Both the position numbers and the translations under genes were made by a program. Shown piece after piece: positions 1 to 12,120 of a DNA stretch of 64,000 nucleotides. The DNA comes from Monilinia fructicola (Eukaryota; Ascomycota; Leotiomycetes; Helotiales; Sclerotiniaceae). The notes beneath the pieces are model-generated. The model was not told the DNA's origin. It made no database searches and worked only from the letters and a program-made list of their open reading frames with translations. Each line of letters starts with the position of its first letter. Position 1 is the first letter of the stretch. The stretch is from assembly GCA_008692225.1 (NCBI GenBank), contig VICG01000006.1, positions 1,803,501 through 1,867,500 on the forward strand, given 5' to 3'.

Positions 1-196
1 CTCCCCTCCCCCTCTCCCCCCCACCAACCCACCATCCCACCAACCCACCACCCCCACCAAAACCAAACCCAAACCCAAAATCTTCACTTCGAAAATTCAC
101 AAAAAGCTGAAGGAGCTCTTTTCTCCTCTGACACTCTGACTGAGTCCTCCCTCCCTTCCTCCCTCCCTCTCCACTCCCACCCCAACCTCCCCTCCC

Positions 197-206
197 AAAA
201 AAAAAA
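197..206 (-). terminator. Pol III terminator of the tRNA-Ala gene
   Basis: A run of ten T on the minus strand begins 4 nt after the tRNA discriminator base. Fungal RNA polymerase III normally stops at T4 or longer. Confidence 0.75.
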
Positions 207-210
207 CCAC

Positions 211-336
211 TGGAGACTCCCGGGATCGAACCGGGGACCTTTCACACACACACACACAGCCCCCTCAACCCGGCACCCCACCGGCCACGAGCAGAAGAAA
301 TGCGAAGCGAATATTATACCACTAAACTAAATCCCC
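211..336 (-). tRNA. tRNA-Ala(CGC) with a 54-nt intron
   Basis: The minus strand folds as a full tRNA. The 7-bp acceptor runs GGGGATT/AGTCTCC and contains a G3-U70 pair, the main alanine identity element. The D-arm reads GTTTAGTGGTATAAT, and the anticodon stem is TTCGC/GTGAA with loop TTCGCA...T, giving anticodon CGC. The variable loop is AGGTC and the T-arm is CCCGG-TTCGATC-CCGGG, with discriminator A. The intron (plus 247-300) sits after anticodon position 37, as in canonical nuclear tRNA introns, and ends in a (GT)n run. A-box and B-box promoters are intact. Ten T residues follow the 3' end on the coding strand. The mature length is 72 nt. The remaining doubt is the exact intron borders. 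Confidence 0.9.
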
Positions 337-1178
337 TATAACGTTGCGATTTGATTTGGTTTGGTTTGGGGGGGTGATGATTCTGATTTATGAATTGAAT
401 TGAATATTGGAGTTGGTTTGGGTTGGGTTGGTGTTGGAGTTTTTGCTTTTTGGTTCGGGGTTTATGGGGAGGGGGGGTGTTACATACGGTAGATACCTAG
501 GTCGGTGGAGGGATCTGGAATAAAATCGTAACCACCTGGGCAATTCCCAATTCGATTTCGAAATCACAAGCCACCAAAAGAACAAAGATATAAAAATCCA
601 ATGCAATAATGCATCGCTACTTTGGTATGCATAAAAAGCCAGCGAGTATAAGTACTCGAGTAGATAGGTAGATACGCTGCGCAAAGCATTTCGCTCACTA
701 TAAGATTACCATTTATCCCATTTCGACTTGATATCACCATCCCTCCCCTTCCCGTCCTTGCCTTGCCTTCCCCAAAGTACCTCGATTTCCTTCATTATGC
801 CCAATCCCATCATGCCATATGTATCGCTTGCTCATCCATCCAACCTTGTACACCCCATTCCACCAAACTCAACCTATCGAACCCACCAAAGAAAAATCAA
901 AAGATACAATAACATCAGGCTTTACCAATACCAATGATTATCATTTCCCGCCCCTAGTCCTCAATCCCCCTTTCCATTTTTCCCACAGTATTTGAAAAGA
1001 CTGCCCCATGATCACTTGGATTTCATTTTATGTAAACCAAAGCCAAAGCCAATCAATGACCATCCAAGAATATTTTCGAAAAAAAGATAAGACCCGGCCA
1101 TTTTCCCTTTAAAACCCCATAATTGAATTGACTAATCGAGTCACCAAAGAAAATAACACCAATTGGTGAGAGAGATAA
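337..1178. other. intergenic, nothing recognised
   Basis: Short pyrimidine-rich and AT-rich stretches lie between the tRNA 5' end and the stop codon of the AAA ATPase gene. The small ORFs here have no family features. Confidence 0.5.
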
Positions 1179-4100
1179 TTAAAAATAACCTCTCATGGCA
1201 TCCTCAAACCCAGTACCCCCCTTCAAATCCCTATCAAAAGCATTTGAAACATCCAAAACGCGTTTGATATGTTCCATGGAGAGAGGCTCTTGCTTATTAA
1301 CGGCAAGGGCTTGAGCTGTTCGGATTGTGTTTTTGATCTAGAGTGTCGTGTTAGTTATTGCAACGAAAAGATCAGGGGAACGTTGATATGATAATGAGAT
1401 GAAAAAACATACCTGTCTACCATTCAAATTATTCCTCGCCAATGCATTATAATCTTCTTCGGTGAAAGGCATAGTATCAATACCTTCCAAAACCCTTACT
1501 CTCTCAATGAACATCTTAAACACACTCTTCTTTGCTTTTGTACTCAAATCACCATATCTCAATGCGATATGAATACGTGATTGGAAAGCATCGTCAAAAG
1601 TCTCAACCCGATTTGTGGTCAAGAAGAGAATCCCTTGGAAATATTCCAAAAGTCTCAAAAAGATAGAAACCAAAGCATTACGATGAATATCCTGAATGGT
1701 ACGTTTTTCCAAGAAAACATCTGCTTCATCAAGAAGGAGGACGGCACCCCATGCGTGTGCAATATCGAGGATTTTTTGAAGTTCTGATTCAAGAGTACGA
1801 GGGTCGGTACCGAGTTCCCCAGCTGAAACCATGTATAGGGGACATTTGAGAAGTTCCGAAATACCCTCTGCGGTAAGAGTTTTACCTGTACCAGGAGGAC
1901 CATGAAGAACTGCCACAAGTCCTTTACCTTTACCTTGAATAACATCGTCAATGCTTTCGGCTGGATGATATTTGTGAGATTCGACAAGGGCTTTGACAAT
2001 AGCTTTGGTATTATCCTCAAGGACGAGAGAATCGTAAGCACCTTCGTTCCAAACGATGTCTTTGATACCTGAGACCGTGAACTCGAGCCAAAGTTTTTCG
2101 GCAAAGGCAAAACCGAGCACCACTGGAGAAGCAATCAAGTATTCTTCATCAGTGAAGACAGGAAGGGCTTTCTTATCATCCTCTGGTACTGCTCCATCCT
2201 TGCTATCTTTGCTCTCCTTATTATCCTTGCCCTCTTTACCCTCCTTGCTCATCTTGGTCGTATTATCCTTGGTCGCAATCTTACTTGGAACTTCCTCCAA
2301 TTTCTCAATCGCAACTTCATTACCGTCTTCATCAACAGGAACTTGAACCAGTTGAGCATTTTTCTGGTCATCCATAACAACCTTAAACTTCATCTTTGGT
2401 TCATCACTATCGTTTTGGCCTTCCAAACGACGATCTGGTTGTCCCTCTTCAGAACTATCATCGCCACAACAACCACATTCATCATCCTCACTGTCTGAGT
2501 CGCCAAAAAGATCGGGATCATTAGGCTTGACGGTACTGACATTGTAATTCGGCAAGATCCTTCGATGGATAGCGGGATCGACCATAACTCTGCCATCAAT
2601 ATTGACTTTGACAACAGCCTTACGTTTCTTGTAGTATGCCATTCCCTTGTGACTCTTGTAATGAACACCTTGTAGTGCAACAAATTTCTTACCTCTCTCG
2701 ATAAGTTCGATACGAAGTTTTGCTTCATTCTTGTGGTATTTCAACGGATAACAATTAAGACTTGTAATCTTTCTTGCACCTTTAAATGATGGAACCTCAC
2801 AGTCCATAGTACCTATAATGATTTTAGTGGTTGAATTTGGTCAAACATGAAGGTAACATACCCATTCCCCATGTCTTCCCATCATATTCCAAATATTTAC
2901 CCTCAATGTGGTACCAAGTTCCCCTCATAAAACTGCTGTTCTTTTCAGCCAATTCGATTTTGAAAGCTCTTGGCTCGTCAATTGTTCCATAAGTTGTAGT
3001 ATAAGCCAGTGTATTGGGTTTATACAAGGCCCAGAGTAGATCAAACGTAATGATTCCGGTCTCCAGCATAGGATAGAGAGTCTTCTTCGTAGAAGCATAG
3101 TCTTTGTCGAGATACTTCAGAAGAACTTTAAGGTGCTTTCTCTTGGTCTCATTTCTCTTCTTGATCTTCTTCTTGCCTTTCTTTTCGGTGACCTTTTTGT
3201 TTTTCAATTGCTTACAAGATTTTCGGAGATCTTCAAGATACAGGAAAAGAAGGTTAGGATCAATGGATGGAGTCTCTTCAACCAAACTAACACCTTTGAC
3301 ACCATCCATGGCTTCATTGAGAGCTTCCTTGAGAAGTTTGCTTTTGATATCAACAACAGTTGCCTTGAAATGATTAGCAGATAGATGATTTGGTGAGAAT
3401 TTTCCATGACATACCCTGTATTTACCCTCCCAATCAAATGTTCGGCGAACATTGAAGAGATATTGATCATATTCCGAACTCTCTTCATCCTCGGCAGTAT
3501 CGGTAAGCTTGTAGTTATGAATCGTGCTGTCCCATAATTGATCCACTCTCTTGTATTCCAACTTGCTTCCTCTCTTCTTCTTTCCCTTATCCTTCTTGGT
3601 CTTCTTTCCTTCTTTCTTTTCATCCAACAAAAGTTTTCTTCGTAAAGCTTGACGCCTTGACCCAGGAGGAAGTGAACCAGGTGGAGCTGGCGGGGGAAGA
3701 CTCCATAGTGAGGGTGGCAATTGTGGAGGAGGATGTGAAACTGGTATTTGTGTTCTCTGAAGTTGTAGCTGGAGTTGCATCAATTGTGCTTGAAGTTGGG
3801 CATTGGTAACTTCAACCTCCTCGTCGGCATCATCCTCGGGTTCGGCATCTCCGGAATCTTCCTCAGTCTCTGCATCATCATCATCTGAGTCGGAATCGGT
3901 GGTTGAATCGGAGTCGGAAGTATCCTACGGAATATTAACATTTTAGCGTGTTCAATAATGGAACGGACCGTTACCCACATCTTTCTTGGACCGTTTCTTT
4001 GATTTAGCCTTACGCTTTTCCTTGAGTTTCTTAGCCTTCAATTTTGCCTTTCTCTTCTTCTTTTCCTTTTCCGTTTCAGTCTCAGAGTCAGAGTCGGTCG

Positions 4101-4404
4101 AAGACGATGAAGAACTTGAAGATTCATCATCCTCGGTCTCAGTCTCAGTCTCAGTCTCCACTACCTCTTTGTTTTTCTTGCTCTTGGATCTGCAACTCTT
4201 ATCCGCCTTATTTTTCTTGGACTTGTTGGATTTACAGTGTTTATCCGTAGCCTGTCGCGGTTTCGTCTCAATTTGAGTAGTTGATGATCCATCTCCGACC
4301 ACCACGGTTGCAGCCTCCTCCCTCTCAGTGATTTGATCACTATCTTTGCTCGAACTTGGGGTATCCATCTTGTTCGAGGAAACGTTGTTTTCTCTTCTTC
4401 TCAA
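1179..4404 (-). CDS. AAA+ ATPase with an N-terminal DUF7025-type region
   Basis: Four exons (4404-3979, 3924-2862, 2812-1413, 1337-1179) join in frame to 1015 codons. Introns have GT-AG ends and are 49-75 nt. The N-terminus (about residues 1-200) is Ser/Asp/Glu/Lys-rich and probably disordered. A central region resembles the DUF7025 module that precedes the AAA domain in many fungal proteins. The AAA core near residue 800 shows Walker A GPPGTGKT (about 801-808), Walker B LLLDEAD (about 855) and a downstream TTNR sensor-1 motif. The last exon encodes the small helical lid (KRVLDVSNAFDRDL). The BCS1/ATAD3-like AAA family binds and hydrolyses ATP to remodel proteins; substrate and location are not visible here. 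The start is the first ATG of the open frame; an in-frame ATG 12 codons later (MDTPSS) is an alternative. Confidence 0.88.
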
Positions 4405-5440
4405 GAATGTAGATATCTCGAAGGAAGATTGTACGAAAGCTTTAAATTACTGTGAGATTCAGTATGGCTTGTTTGATGGTTAGGGGCCTAGTTTGTTCGC
4501 GTTTGTGGTAGGTGGTATTTCTGCGGAATCAATTATCGAATGTTCGAATCAATTACCGGTAATGACCTGGTTTTTAATAAGTCTCTAGTCAACTTAATTG
4601 TGCAAAATGATTCAAATAAGTAAATCTTGTAGATTCACAGACAACATCAAGATCACTTTTGACATAGGTGCTACTCATCAGCCACCCAAGTAAGATTACT
4701 TGCAGACAGAGTAGCGTAGTAGGAAGTCGTATCTTGACCAAATGAGGTGTAACTCTTGTACGGCTCACAATCACCAGATGGGGTGTTTGCTGACGGATAG
4801 ATTGATCATCAGACACTCACCTCGTGAATATTTAGTTGGTTTCAGCTGTAGGTTGCCTAGATATCCGTGGATTCATAATAGAAAGGTAAACGTCAAGTCA
4901 AATGATGATTCTCAATCGCGGGGAAAGGGAAAGGAAGGGAAGGGGAGGGGAGGGGAGGGAAAGAGAGGAATGATGGAGGAGATAGAGATATGGAAGTGAA
5001 TAGAATATCCAAGTAGGTGGAGAGGTAGGTAGGTAGGTAGATGAGGGGATGGATGGATAAATGGATGAGTAAGACTTGTAATGAATATTAACGGGAAGGG
5101 TTCAGTTCAATGATACCTTGGAAGAATAAATACCAAAGTACTTCTTCTTGATCAAGTTGAACGAAGAGAGAGGGAATCCTTCCCCTTCAAATAGGATGAA
5201 TGAGCTGAGAATGGGAAGTCAATTCCTCTTTTTGAATAGAACCTTGAATAGAGTAGAATAGAATCGTTGGTTCAATTCAATCCAGTGTAACAATTACATG
5301 ATACATGTAATACTTTTCTTAGGAGAATAAATAAGATTATCTATCAAGTAGATATTTAATATCAGGTAGTTGGAGCTGGAGGTTGAAAGAAGGGCTGATT
5401 GATTTAATTGTAAAGAGTTAGGTAAATACTAGGTAGTAAT
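4405..5440. other. upstream region of the AAA ATPase gene, no gene seen
   Basis: Probable promoter and 5' leader of the minus-strand ATPase gene, followed by a purine-rich stretch (about 4917-5050) with short GGGA and GGTA/GATA-type repeats. I see no supported coding region. Confidence 0.5.
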
Positions 5441-5851
5441 TAAATGCGACTAATTAGCTAGGTAAATCAATAATTATAATAATAATAATTATATATATGT
5501 AAATCTATAAGTTAAATAATAAGAAGGATAAATAGAATAATAAATTAATAAATAAAATAATTATTAAATAAGTATAATAAATAATATATAAATAAAATAA
5601 TTATTTAATAGATAAATAATTATTTAATAAATAAAATATTTATTTATTAAATAGAATATTTATTTATTAAATAGAATATAGAATTAATAAATAAAATATA
5701 GAATTAATAAATAAAATAGTTATTTAATAGTTATTTATTTAATAAATTCTTATAGAGAACTAAGAAAGAGCTTTATTTAAGACGAGATTTTACTTTATTT
5801 TCCTATTTAAATAATAAGTTCCTAAGGTTAAAAAGAAATAAAACTAAGACT

Positions 5852-5906
5852 TAGAGAGAGAGAGAGGGAGAGAGAGAGAGAGGGAGAGAGAGAGAGAGAG
5901 AGAGAA
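5852..5906. repeat. (GA)n microsatellite
   Basis: Mostly perfect AG dinucleotides interrupted by GGG triplets, inside the AT-rich island. Confidence 0.9.
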
Positions 5907-6360
5907 ATATTCTAGATTAATTAAAATAATACTTAAGTATTTTAAAATATTATAATATAATATACTAGTTAGCTTATAGTAGGCATCTTATATAAATTTA
6001 TTAATTCTTTAATTTTAATTGATTAATAGAAATATTTATTATTAATATATTTTTTCTATTTATTCTTAAAAATCTTTTTCCTTTTTTATATATATAATAA
6101 TAAAAGCGAGGCTAAGTATTATTTAAAATCGAATTTTAAAGTTACTTAGGAATAGTGAAGTTATTCTATTTATATAGCTATTAAGCTCTCTATAGATTTA
6201 TTTAGTTTATTTTATATAAATATTCTATTCTATATACTCTAACTCTAGCTACTATATTAATCTAATAAATATACTTTATTAAATATATATATATTTATTC
6301 TTATACTTTATTAGCTATTTATTATAATTTAATATATTATAATATATTATCTTTTATCTA

Positions 6361-6389
6361 TTTCGTTTCGTTTCGTTTCGTTTCGTTTC
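6361..6389. repeat. (TTTCG)n pentanucleotide repeat
   Basis: Nearly six tandem copies of TTTCG within otherwise A/T-only DNA. Confidence 0.92.
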
Positions 6390-6599
6390 AATTTCTATAT
6401 CTTTATATATCTTTATATATCTTCCTACATTATATCTTACATCGCTTAGAACACTAAAACTAGTGTACCTACGTAGTTAATTAGTAGGTAATCAATCATC
6501 TCTCAACCTCTCAGAATTCAAATGATAACTACTGTGTAACTAACTAGTAACTAACTAATAATTAATAACTATCTATCTCTGGTTAGTTTCAGATCACCA

Positions 6600-7139
6600 A
6601 CATTCCTATCAGTTGACTACAAGTATACTCCGTAGATTCGCCTCTACACTTTTACCCCTTCACGCCTCACGCCTTTACAGTAATGAGGCAAATCACGACA
6701 ATGACTTATGTATGGTAGTATTAGTATTAGTATTATTGTTATCATCATCATCATCATCATCATTATTATTATTATTATATTACCTACTAGGTATTTTCGG
6801 CAATCCGACGAAGACGGCTCATCTCATCCACTCATCCACTCATCCACTCTCGCAGTATAAAAGATCAATCTTTCCAATCTTCCGGTCAGTAGGAAGAGGT
6901 ATAGTAAGTTCAGCTAAACAAGGAATATTCAATATCAAAAGATATTTTCTAAAGTCTTTCTTTCACTGGATCCACACACCTGCACCAGTAAACATTACTT
7001 TCATGTATTGACTCACTGGGTGGCCATTCAATCATGGCATAGGTAGTCGTTCTAGACGGTGTCAGGCGAACAAGGCTTTTCAGATTAGGTAGACACAAGG
7101 CAACGGTAGGTAAGAATTTTTCTATCAATCTGTTGAGGC

Positions 7140-7171
<32 letters not shown>

Positions 7172-8850
7172 GGATGACCAGTTCCTTGATTCATTCATTC
7201 ATTCGTTCATCAATATAATGAACCCATCTATTCTATTCGATATCATTGAATCACTTCAACTCGGTGTGTTCTCAATATCCGTTATCCTTTCATACTCAAT
7301 CTCTTCTCACTCAATTCGAAAATCCTACCCACTCTCATGATCAAGTCAATACATACAAATAGACATACGCATATACATATATACATATGTACATATAGAA
7401 CCTTATACACATACACACACATACACATACACTGTTTTCGCAAATTCATATATTGAGCCTCAAAAACCCTCATCTCTTTTGTCGCCGAGTATAATGAAAT
7501 TTTCATTCGTCATACCATATTTAAAAGGGAATTAATTTCATCACCTACAATTCCTTTCGTTCCTATCAAATGGTACTTGGTAGCGAGTTGTACGCCCCTA
7601 TTCTAATAATCTACTCCACCTTGCAATGCAGAAGAAGTCTTCATCTTTTCTTTTCTCCTATTCGAACACGACATTCATTACTAAAACCTTCATACAATAC
7701 CGTGAAAATCTCTCACACGAGAATTTCAATAGATTTCTGGCTTCCAAAATTGTCTAGAACCTTCAGAAAGTCACCAAATTATCATGTCCGTACCCTTGAT
7801 GCGCTGAGTACAACATGTCGATTTTCCGAAGTCGGAAGAAAAGGAAAGAAACAACACAACTCGCAGCAGTTCTGCAGTCTGACAACCACGACATTCGTAC
7901 ATACATGTATCTTCATGCACTCATGCATTCATGCATTCCCGCATACAAAGGTACACTGGTGGCAGAGAAGGAAAGAAAGAGGGAAGAAAAGAATCCCCAG
8001 TCCAACGCAGATGCAATACAACGTATTGCAACTCCCGTGAATGTCACTCTTCATCACCATCTCTCCCAATTTCATTCCTCTTACCCAAAACAGACGGCAC
8101 AACATCTCATCCGCATTATCTATCTACTTTGGAATGGAATACTCTATTTCCCCGCCTCCACTAGAACAATTAATGTGCCCATCAACCCGGATAATGAAAG
8201 TTCCAAGTCCTGCAAGACATCGTCGATGCTTTCAATAGATTAAGAGAATACATCACCTTGAAGTTTCCTCTGGTCATACATAATAGAACCATCACCTGCA
8301 TAATCTATCACTTTTTGCTTGCTTTAACTTTCCCGAGAATCCTCTTTTGGCTACCGTCCCTTGAGATTATATTATCCCATCATTCTACTGAACATCAAGC
8401 CATTGTTTGATGTTTCTCGACAGATCGGACATTCATTCTTTTCTCAGACGACTATCTCCGAAAGGTACTCCGCCAAGCCATCTCCTCCCTTTATCATATG
8501 ACACCTTTGACTTGTGCGTGGTGTAGAGTGTTGCGAAGTGCCGAGTTACACTACATGACTTCCAGCTGTTACAGGATTGGGTGGGATTTGTTTGTGAAGT
8601 ACAATTATTGTGTCTGCCTTGCAAGTGGTGGGATTTCCATCATGGCACATAATCTTGATCAGTCCACATTGTTTTATCTCATATCTCCTTGCATGTAATC
8701 ATGTTCTGTTGAGTAATAGATCGTTGCTTACCATTGCATACCTAGCATATTATATGAAGCTTTGATGTGTATTTGAAATTGTCAATGTCATAAGAGGTTC
8801 ATTGTGAGGCTTGTTGATGTTACCATGGATAGAAAGGTTTTGAATCTTTC
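6600..8850. other. intergenic with short ORFs and microsatellites
   Basis: Contains (CAT)n/(TTA)n near 6738-6780 and (GAT)n at 7141-7171. The short open frames (for example one from an ATG at 7815) have no domain, biased composition or splice structure that I can defend. I do not call a gene. Confidence 0.45.
7141..7171. repeat. (GAT)n microsatellite
   Basis: Ten perfect GAT triplets. Confidence 0.95.
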
Positions 8851-9032
8851 TACCGTCACAACATACGAACAGATAATGAATCTTTTATAACGTCACAGTT
8901 TTCAAATAGAGAATTATATCTAGAATATGACAAAATTTGGACAGATAATTGATCTCTTACAACATCACAACATGTGAACGGACAATCATCTCTGACACCG
9001 TCACAACATTCACCCTGACAATGAACTCTCCA
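8851..9032. repeat. imperfect ~37-bp tandem repeat, about five copies
   Basis: Successive units share a core like ACCGTCACAACAT, then GAACAGATAATGAATCT. Units begin near 8851, 8890, 8930, 8960 and 8997. Copies 2 and 3 are the most diverged. The period is about 35-39 bp. Confidence 0.6.
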
Positions 9033-10347
9033 ATCTCGTATATTCAGATCCACCATCCACCATCCATCATGCAGGATCTAATCACCTCCCACTAATCACA
9101 TTCCAATCTCCCCCCCTGCATTCCACCTGCAAGATCTCATCGAAATCTCGACAACACCATCCCACCCCAACCCAACATCTAATCTCTCCACGATCCTCGA
9201 TAATTACACGTAGATTCCACGCACCCCTTTCCGCAACCCCCCAAACCTACAAGCGATTACTCCCCCGCCACCCTACCCCCCCCGTCTCATTGTATAAACC
9301 TGCATCCCCTCCCCTCCCCTCCCCTCAACCGCCAACCCCAACCTCAACCTCACATCTTGCAACTCCCCTTCCACATCCATCCCGCCACTTAGTTCCTGCA
9401 GGCGAAGTTGCATCAAAAATGGACATGGACATGGACCCCGATCTGATGCGCCACCGCCATGATATAAAAACCTACACAATCGATCCCCCCCTCACGACCG
9501 GCTCCATCAAACAACGCACCGCAACAACACCACCCGAGAATTTTGATCTCCCCCCACCCTCAAAATTCTCATCTCCGCCCGCCCCACAAACCGACTAACC
9601 CCTCCATCAACGATCCAACGAGATCCAACAAGACCCACCTCATCACAGCTCACCCATCATCCCCCATCCCATTCATCGCTCGACGCATCACATCATATCT
9701 CACCCTATCTCTTCCCGCCCCACCTCCTCCTATCTTCTCCAAGCACCGCCCATCCTATAATCACCCCTCGTCACCGTATCACTCAGCGGCTTATTCCACG
9801 ATGGCTTGGAAACTTGATTTCATGGTTCCATGGCATATCATACTACATTTCCACCGCATGCATGTAATATACATCTCCCCAAATAGCATGGAGCGCATAC
9901 CGCACAATCAACGCAATGGGTCCCGCGCACTCATCCTCGCTTCGCTCCCCCCGGGACTCGATCTTGTGATTTTTCGTTTGGGCTTTTGGGATTGGGGATG
10001 TAATCTTGCTCCATCTCCCACCACAAACCACACCAAGATCCCCCCCCCCTGAACCCCCACTCCCGCATTACCCAGCCTAGCCTCCGCACCTCTTACACCT
10101 CCCTGCTCCTCCATCGCTGCATGCTTTGCTTGCTGGGTGAGGGCCGGGAGTTCGACGTGCGTATTGTTGTCTTATACGCCGGTTCGGGGAGGGGGAGGGG
10201 GGAGGGGAGGGAGGAGAAGATAAGAAAGATATCGTGGGGATATATGTGGAAGGTGGGTGGTCGATTCTTTGTTTATCTCTTCTGGTGAATACAAGTACCA
10301 GCTAGATAGATGATTATATAATCGAGATTAATCAAACCAACAGAGGA

Positions 10348-10400
10348 GCAACAGCAATAGTAACAGCAACAGCAACAGCAGCAGCAACAGCAGCAGCAAC
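10348..10400. repeat. CAA/CAG trinucleotide repeat
   Basis: Mixed AGCAAC/AGCAGC triplets over about 50 bp, outside any called gene. Confidence 0.9.
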
Positions 10401-11095
10401 TCAACTTCGCTTGTCTCGCCAACCAGATATATGGTGACTGGATAATTAAATAGATGGATAAATATACGATAGATAGATAGATAGATAGAAAGAAAGATAG
10501 ATAAACAACACCTCACCTCACCTCACCTCACCACCTCGTCTCTCGACCCGTTCTCGCGGTAGGTATGCATACATATATGTCAACATGTACCTCGATATAG
10601 ATATTTCCACGAATGGGGGCACCCCATCCCACCCCATCCCATCCCATCCTCCCACAAACACACCCAGTCACCAACAATATAAAACGCCACGCCACGCCAC
10701 GCCAGGACAAACAAACAAACAAATAACTACCTAGGTAACTACCTAACAAGCGCCAAAGCATATCGAGCATTTCCTCTGATCCAAGGTTCCAAGACTTCCC
10801 TGCTTGCTTGCTTGCTTGCCTACTTGCCTACTTGCCACCTCGACGAGTAGGCAATCTTAAGGTTGATCTAGATTTAAGTCCATGTCCATGCATGTCCATG
10901 TCCACGTCCATGTTCAAATGCAAGTCCAGATTTAGATCCAGATCCAGATCCAGATATACTACCTACTACCTACCTACCTACCTACCTACCTAGGTATCTT
11001 CAAGCAAGCGTGCCTTTCTAGAGCTGCGTGGTTTGGATTAATTCCTTCTTCCGATCGTCCCTCTTGTATCTTTCGCGCCATAATCTTCAACTCTC

Positions 11096-11460
11096 TCCTC
11101 CTCCTCCTCCTCCTCCTCCTCCTCCACCTCCTCCTCCTCTCCTCCACCTCCTCCTCCACCTATTCCAGCACCAGCACCAACACCTCCACCTCCACCTCCT
11201 CCCCCCTCCTTATCCCAACCATCACAACCACCACAACCACAACAATAACCCCAACCACCATCAAAAAACCCCCAATCCAATCCAATCCAATCCAATCCAA
11301 ACCACCAAAAAAAAAGTTAAAAAAAAAAAAAATTCCCCCCGCTCCCCCCCTCCTCTTCCCCATCTCCATCCCCTCCCTCCACCTCCAAACCCCCCAAGCC
11401 CCCCAAAGCCCCTCCTCCAAAATTCTCAAGCAACCCAAACAAATCTCAACCCTTCATCTT
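11096..11460. repeat. polypyrimidine tract (CTC/CCA-rich)
   Basis: About 360 bp of near-continuous C/T/A with almost no G on the plus strand, including (CTC)n at 11096-11125 and CCAAT repeats near 11276-11300. The minus strand is a long purine tract. Confidence 0.8.
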
Positions 11461-12120
11461 CAATTCTCACTCCGCGAATCATATCATATCTATCCGCTTA
11501 ACATATATACATACGTACGTACATAAACCTTGGAACTTCTAGGTTCCCCCTTCTTGATCTTATCTTTCCTTTACTTGTGCGGATACTGTTGTTTGTGATG
11601 GATTGTCCTATGTTTAGCGGAGGCACGTTGTGGTTGAATCTTTTGTCCCTTTTATGCCCTTTGCAAGTTTTGTTTATCATAGTTGCAAATAAAACTTTTA
11701 GAATCATGAAATCGTGAAATGCGGCGTCAAAAAAGCACTTCACATCAAAAAAAATCTTTCAATTCACTTCAAACAGTCTGACAGACCATATGCATCATGA
11801 AGTATCTATTTCCGATCTATCTTCTAAATGCAACAAATAGTAGGACTTAGAAACTATAAACTTTTCTGTGGAGAAACTCATAATTTCAATAAAAAGAGAT
11901 TCGTAGTCGAAGGAGGTAAAAAAAATGAATAAACGCCAAAGACCATCATACACTATGATAGAGACCAGTTGAGTACCAACCATGAGTGAAGAAAAAAAAA
12001 ACAAAATTGACTCGAAATTTATTTTCGTGACCCGAGTTTCCTCTTTGTTTTGCCCATCCATTTTAAATATTTGGTCTATCCACAACACCAACCACCATCA
12101 ATCATCTATGACGTAAGCAT

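Larger units (their letters stand above)
5440..6470. repeat. AT-rich island, possibly RIP-degraded
   Basis: About 1 kb is almost purely A/T, with many TAATAAATAAA-like runs, a GA-dinucleotide tract (5852-5906) and a TTTCG tract (6361-6389). Composition changes sharply at both sides. I found no LTRs, terminal repeats or protein remnants. It may be a remnant of a degraded repeat or AT-rich low-complexity DNA. Confidence 0.5.
9033..12120. other. gene-poor, C/T-rich low-complexity region
   Basis: Long pyrimidine-rich stretches, poly-C runs, CAG/CAA repeats (10348-10400), short ACCT and GATA tracts, and a CTC/CCA tract (11090-11420). Several ORFs are open only because of composition (poly-Pro, poly-Leu). 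I see no gene I can support. The right end (about 11740-12120) is the 3' flank of EF-3. Confidence 0.5.

Noticed and set aside
7570..8243. Two overlapping plus-strand ORFs of 142-156 codons
   Set aside because: Different frames over the same bases, no domain; codon content not distinctive.
9290..9598. 102-codon frame including MDMDMDPDL near 9420 on the plus strand
   Set aside because: Sits in C-rich low-complexity DNA; no conserved features and no splice sites extending it.
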